A DNA stretch of 42,318 nt. Source: Dorea sp. CAG:317 (GTDB taxonomy: Bacteria; Bacillota; Clostridia; Lachnospirales; Lachnospiraceae). Numbering within the stretch: the first letter of the stretch is position 1; each line of letters opens with the position of its first letter. The stretch is from NCBI GenBank assembly GCA_000433535.1, contig FR892679.1, forward strand, positions 5,850 to 48,167. The letters run 5' to 3'. The notes beneath the pieces are model-generated. The model was not told the origin of the DNA and did not search any database. It worked only from the letters and a program-made list of their open reading frames with translations. Below are positions 41,235 to 42,318 of the stretch, in pieces. The position numbers and the translations under genes were made by a program.

Positions 41235-41795
41235 CTAGAATCTGGAACGCATAGAGGATGCATCAAAAGAAGTATTCAGAAGATCCTGAAGATCTCCGGA
41301 AATATCAACGTTTGTCGGTGTAACTAAGAAGATATAATTTGAAATCTTCTGCAGGTTGCCGCTGATTGCAAATGTGGCTCCGGATGTAAAATCAATGATG
41401 CGCTGAGCAACTTCCAGATCCAGTCCTTCTAAATTGAGAATGACTGTTCTTCCGCTCAACAATGTCTCTGTGATTTCACGCGCATCTTCCACAGAATTCG
41501 GTTTGATCACACATACTTCCATACTCACATTGCTTCTTCTTGCAGGCTGACGCATCGGTGTTACTTTATTGCTGGAACGAGAACTTCTGGATGTTTTTGC
41601 CGGAAGCTCATCGTAATCATCATATTCTTCATCTTCATCAAAATCATGATCCTTTTTATTACGACCGAAGAAACTCTTTTTCGCTGGTTTTTCATCGTAA
41701 TCATCATCGTAATCATCATCGAAGAAATCGTCATCATCATAATCGTCATCATCGCTCAATTTCATGATGTCTAAAAACTTATCTAATACTCCCAT
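41235..41795 (-). CDS. sepF: Cell division protein SepF
   Basis: The 186-residue protein has an N-terminal amphipathic start (MGVLDKFLDIMKL), a very acidic Asp-rich linker (about residues 14-60) and the C-terminal SepF core (VCVIKPNSVEDAREITETLLSGRTVILNLEGLDLEVAQRIIDFTSGATFAISGNLQKIS). SepF anchors FtsZ to the membrane through the N-terminal helix and its ring-forming core. The long DDDYD linker is unusually acidic. It lies 24 bases after yggS. Confidence 0.95.
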   Translation of the reverse strand: MGVLDKFLDIMKLSDDDDYDDDDFFDDDYDDDYDEKPAKKSFFGRNKKDHDFDEDEEYDDYDELPAKTSRSSRSSNKVTPMRQPARRSNVSMEVCVIKPNSVEDAREITETLLSGRTVILNLEGLDLEVAQRIIDFTSGATFAISGNLQKISNYIFLVTPTNVDISGDLQDLLNTSFDASSMRSRF

Positions 41796-41819
41796 GTCAA
41801 AATATCTCCTATCTTACGT

Positions 41820-42318
41820 TTATACTTGAGCATAATTACGCGCGCCAAAAATCCCTGTTCCAACGCGGACCATTGTTGCTCCTTCTTCTACAGCGACTGT
41901 ATAATCATTTGTCATACCCATAGAAAGTATACTCACATTAACATTATCAACGTTTTTGTTGCTAATGTCAACAGATAATTTGCGTAATGAACGGAAAATC
42001 TCCCTATTTGTCTCTGGATTTTCTACAAAAGGAGCAATTGTCATGAGTCCTTTGACCTGAATATGATTAAAATCCTTAATTTTATCTATAAGTTCATCTA
42101 ATTCTTCCGGCATAAGACCGAATTTGCTTTCTTCTTTTGCTACGTTTACTTCAATCAGAATATTAGCAGTTATGTTATGCTTTGCAGCTTCCTTTTCGAT
42201 CGTCTCTGCAAGTCTTATAGAATCTACAGAATGTATGAGCGCAACCTTATCGATAATATATTTTACCTTATTACGCTGAAGATGTCCGATCATATGCCAC
42301 TGAATATCTTTCGGAAGA
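41820..42318 (-). CDS. yggS: YggS/PLPBP family PLP-binding protein, 5' end beyond the window
   Basis: The frame stays open to the window edge, so the N-terminus with the PLP lysine is missing. The visible part begins LPKDIQWHMIGHLQRNKV, the family signature, and continues with LIEVNVAKEESKFGLMPEE and the C-terminal LSMGMTNDYTVAVEEGATMVRVGTGIFGARNY phosphate-binding region. The family maintains PLP and amino-acid homeostasis. It heads the sepF-ylmH-lspA-rluD run. Confidence 0.93.
   Translation of the reverse strand, partial: LPKDIQWHMIGHLQRNKVKYIIDKVALIHSVDSIRLAETIEKEAAKHNITANILIEVNVAKEESKFGLMPEELDELIDKIKDFNHIQVKGLMTIAPFVENPETNREIFRSLRKLSVDISNKNVDNVNVSILSMGMTNDYTVAVEEGATMVRVGTGIFGARNYAQV

Noticed and set aside
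41640..41765. Repeated CATCAT/ATCGTC units that look like a repeat array
   Set aside because: They are the codons of the Asp-rich SepF linker, not a CRISPR or satellite repeat.

Overview
The window is a gene-dense piece of a Firmicutes/Clostridia chromosome, most likely a member of the Lachnospiraceae (Clostridium cluster XIVa). The reasons are the Prp protease with an N-terminally extended L27, RecU, YlbJ, SepF/YlmH, the HisZ/short-HisG pair, a LexA/YneA-type divergon, paired TIGR03960/TIGR03936 radical SAM proteins and strong AGGAGG ribosome binding sites. No rRNA, tRNA, CRISPR array, transposon or prophage gene is visible. A sigma-E-like promoter before ylbJ suggests a spore former. I do not name a species.

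Layout, left to right. 0.1-1.8 kb: rsmD, coaD and a coiled-coil protein. 1.8-2.8 kb: ylbJ on the minus strand. 2.9-5.2 kb: an aminoacyl-histidine dipeptidase and a membrane-anchored M23 peptidase. 5.3-12.9 kb: one long, tightly coupled housekeeping operon (RsmF-type methyltransferase, RsuA-type pseudouridine synthase, HAD phosphatase, YgiQ radical SAM protein, SDR, unknown membrane protein, RluA-type pseudouridine synthase, recU). 12.9-18.1 kb: a histidine operon hisZ-hisG-hisD-hisB-hisIE, with a consensus promoter, a palindromic operator and a degenerate HisF-like domain fused to HisIE. 18.2-19.5 kb: a small membrane protein gene behind a large hairpin, then an MNT/HEPN toxin-antitoxin pair with its own promoter and terminator.

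19.6-24.6 kb: the TIGR03960/TIGR03936 pair, YbaK, a HAD protein, a CBS protein and an amidohydrolase. 24.7-30.2 kb: an accessory module, AT-rich by eye, with a PepV-like dipeptidase, a NicX/aminopeptidase-T-like metalloenzyme, an OPT-family transporter and two tandem XRE-cupin regulators. It looks like a small-peptide or amino-acid-conjugate uptake and breakdown unit. 30.3-34.7 kb: rplU-prp-rpmA behind a structured leader, then obgE-yhbY-nadD-yqeK-rsfS. 34.8-36.0 kb: lexA and a divergent LysM/YneA-like gene with four SOS-box-like palindromes between them. 36.3-38.2 kb: a XerS-like tyrosine recombinase and a TtcA-like enzyme. 38.3-42.3 kb, minus strand: a cytidylate-kinase-like protein and the conserved yggS-sepF-ylmH-lspA-rluD cluster, with yggS cut by the window edge.

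Most of the window is core translation, tRNA/rRNA modification, cofactor and division machinery. The parts most worth a second look are the pseudo-HisF-HisIE fusion with its operator, the OPT/NicX/PepV/XRE-cupin module, the MNT/HEPN pair and the hairpin overlapping the start of the small membrane protein. Promoter, operator, terminator and leader calls come from reading the bases by eye. No alignment, folding or database search was run.
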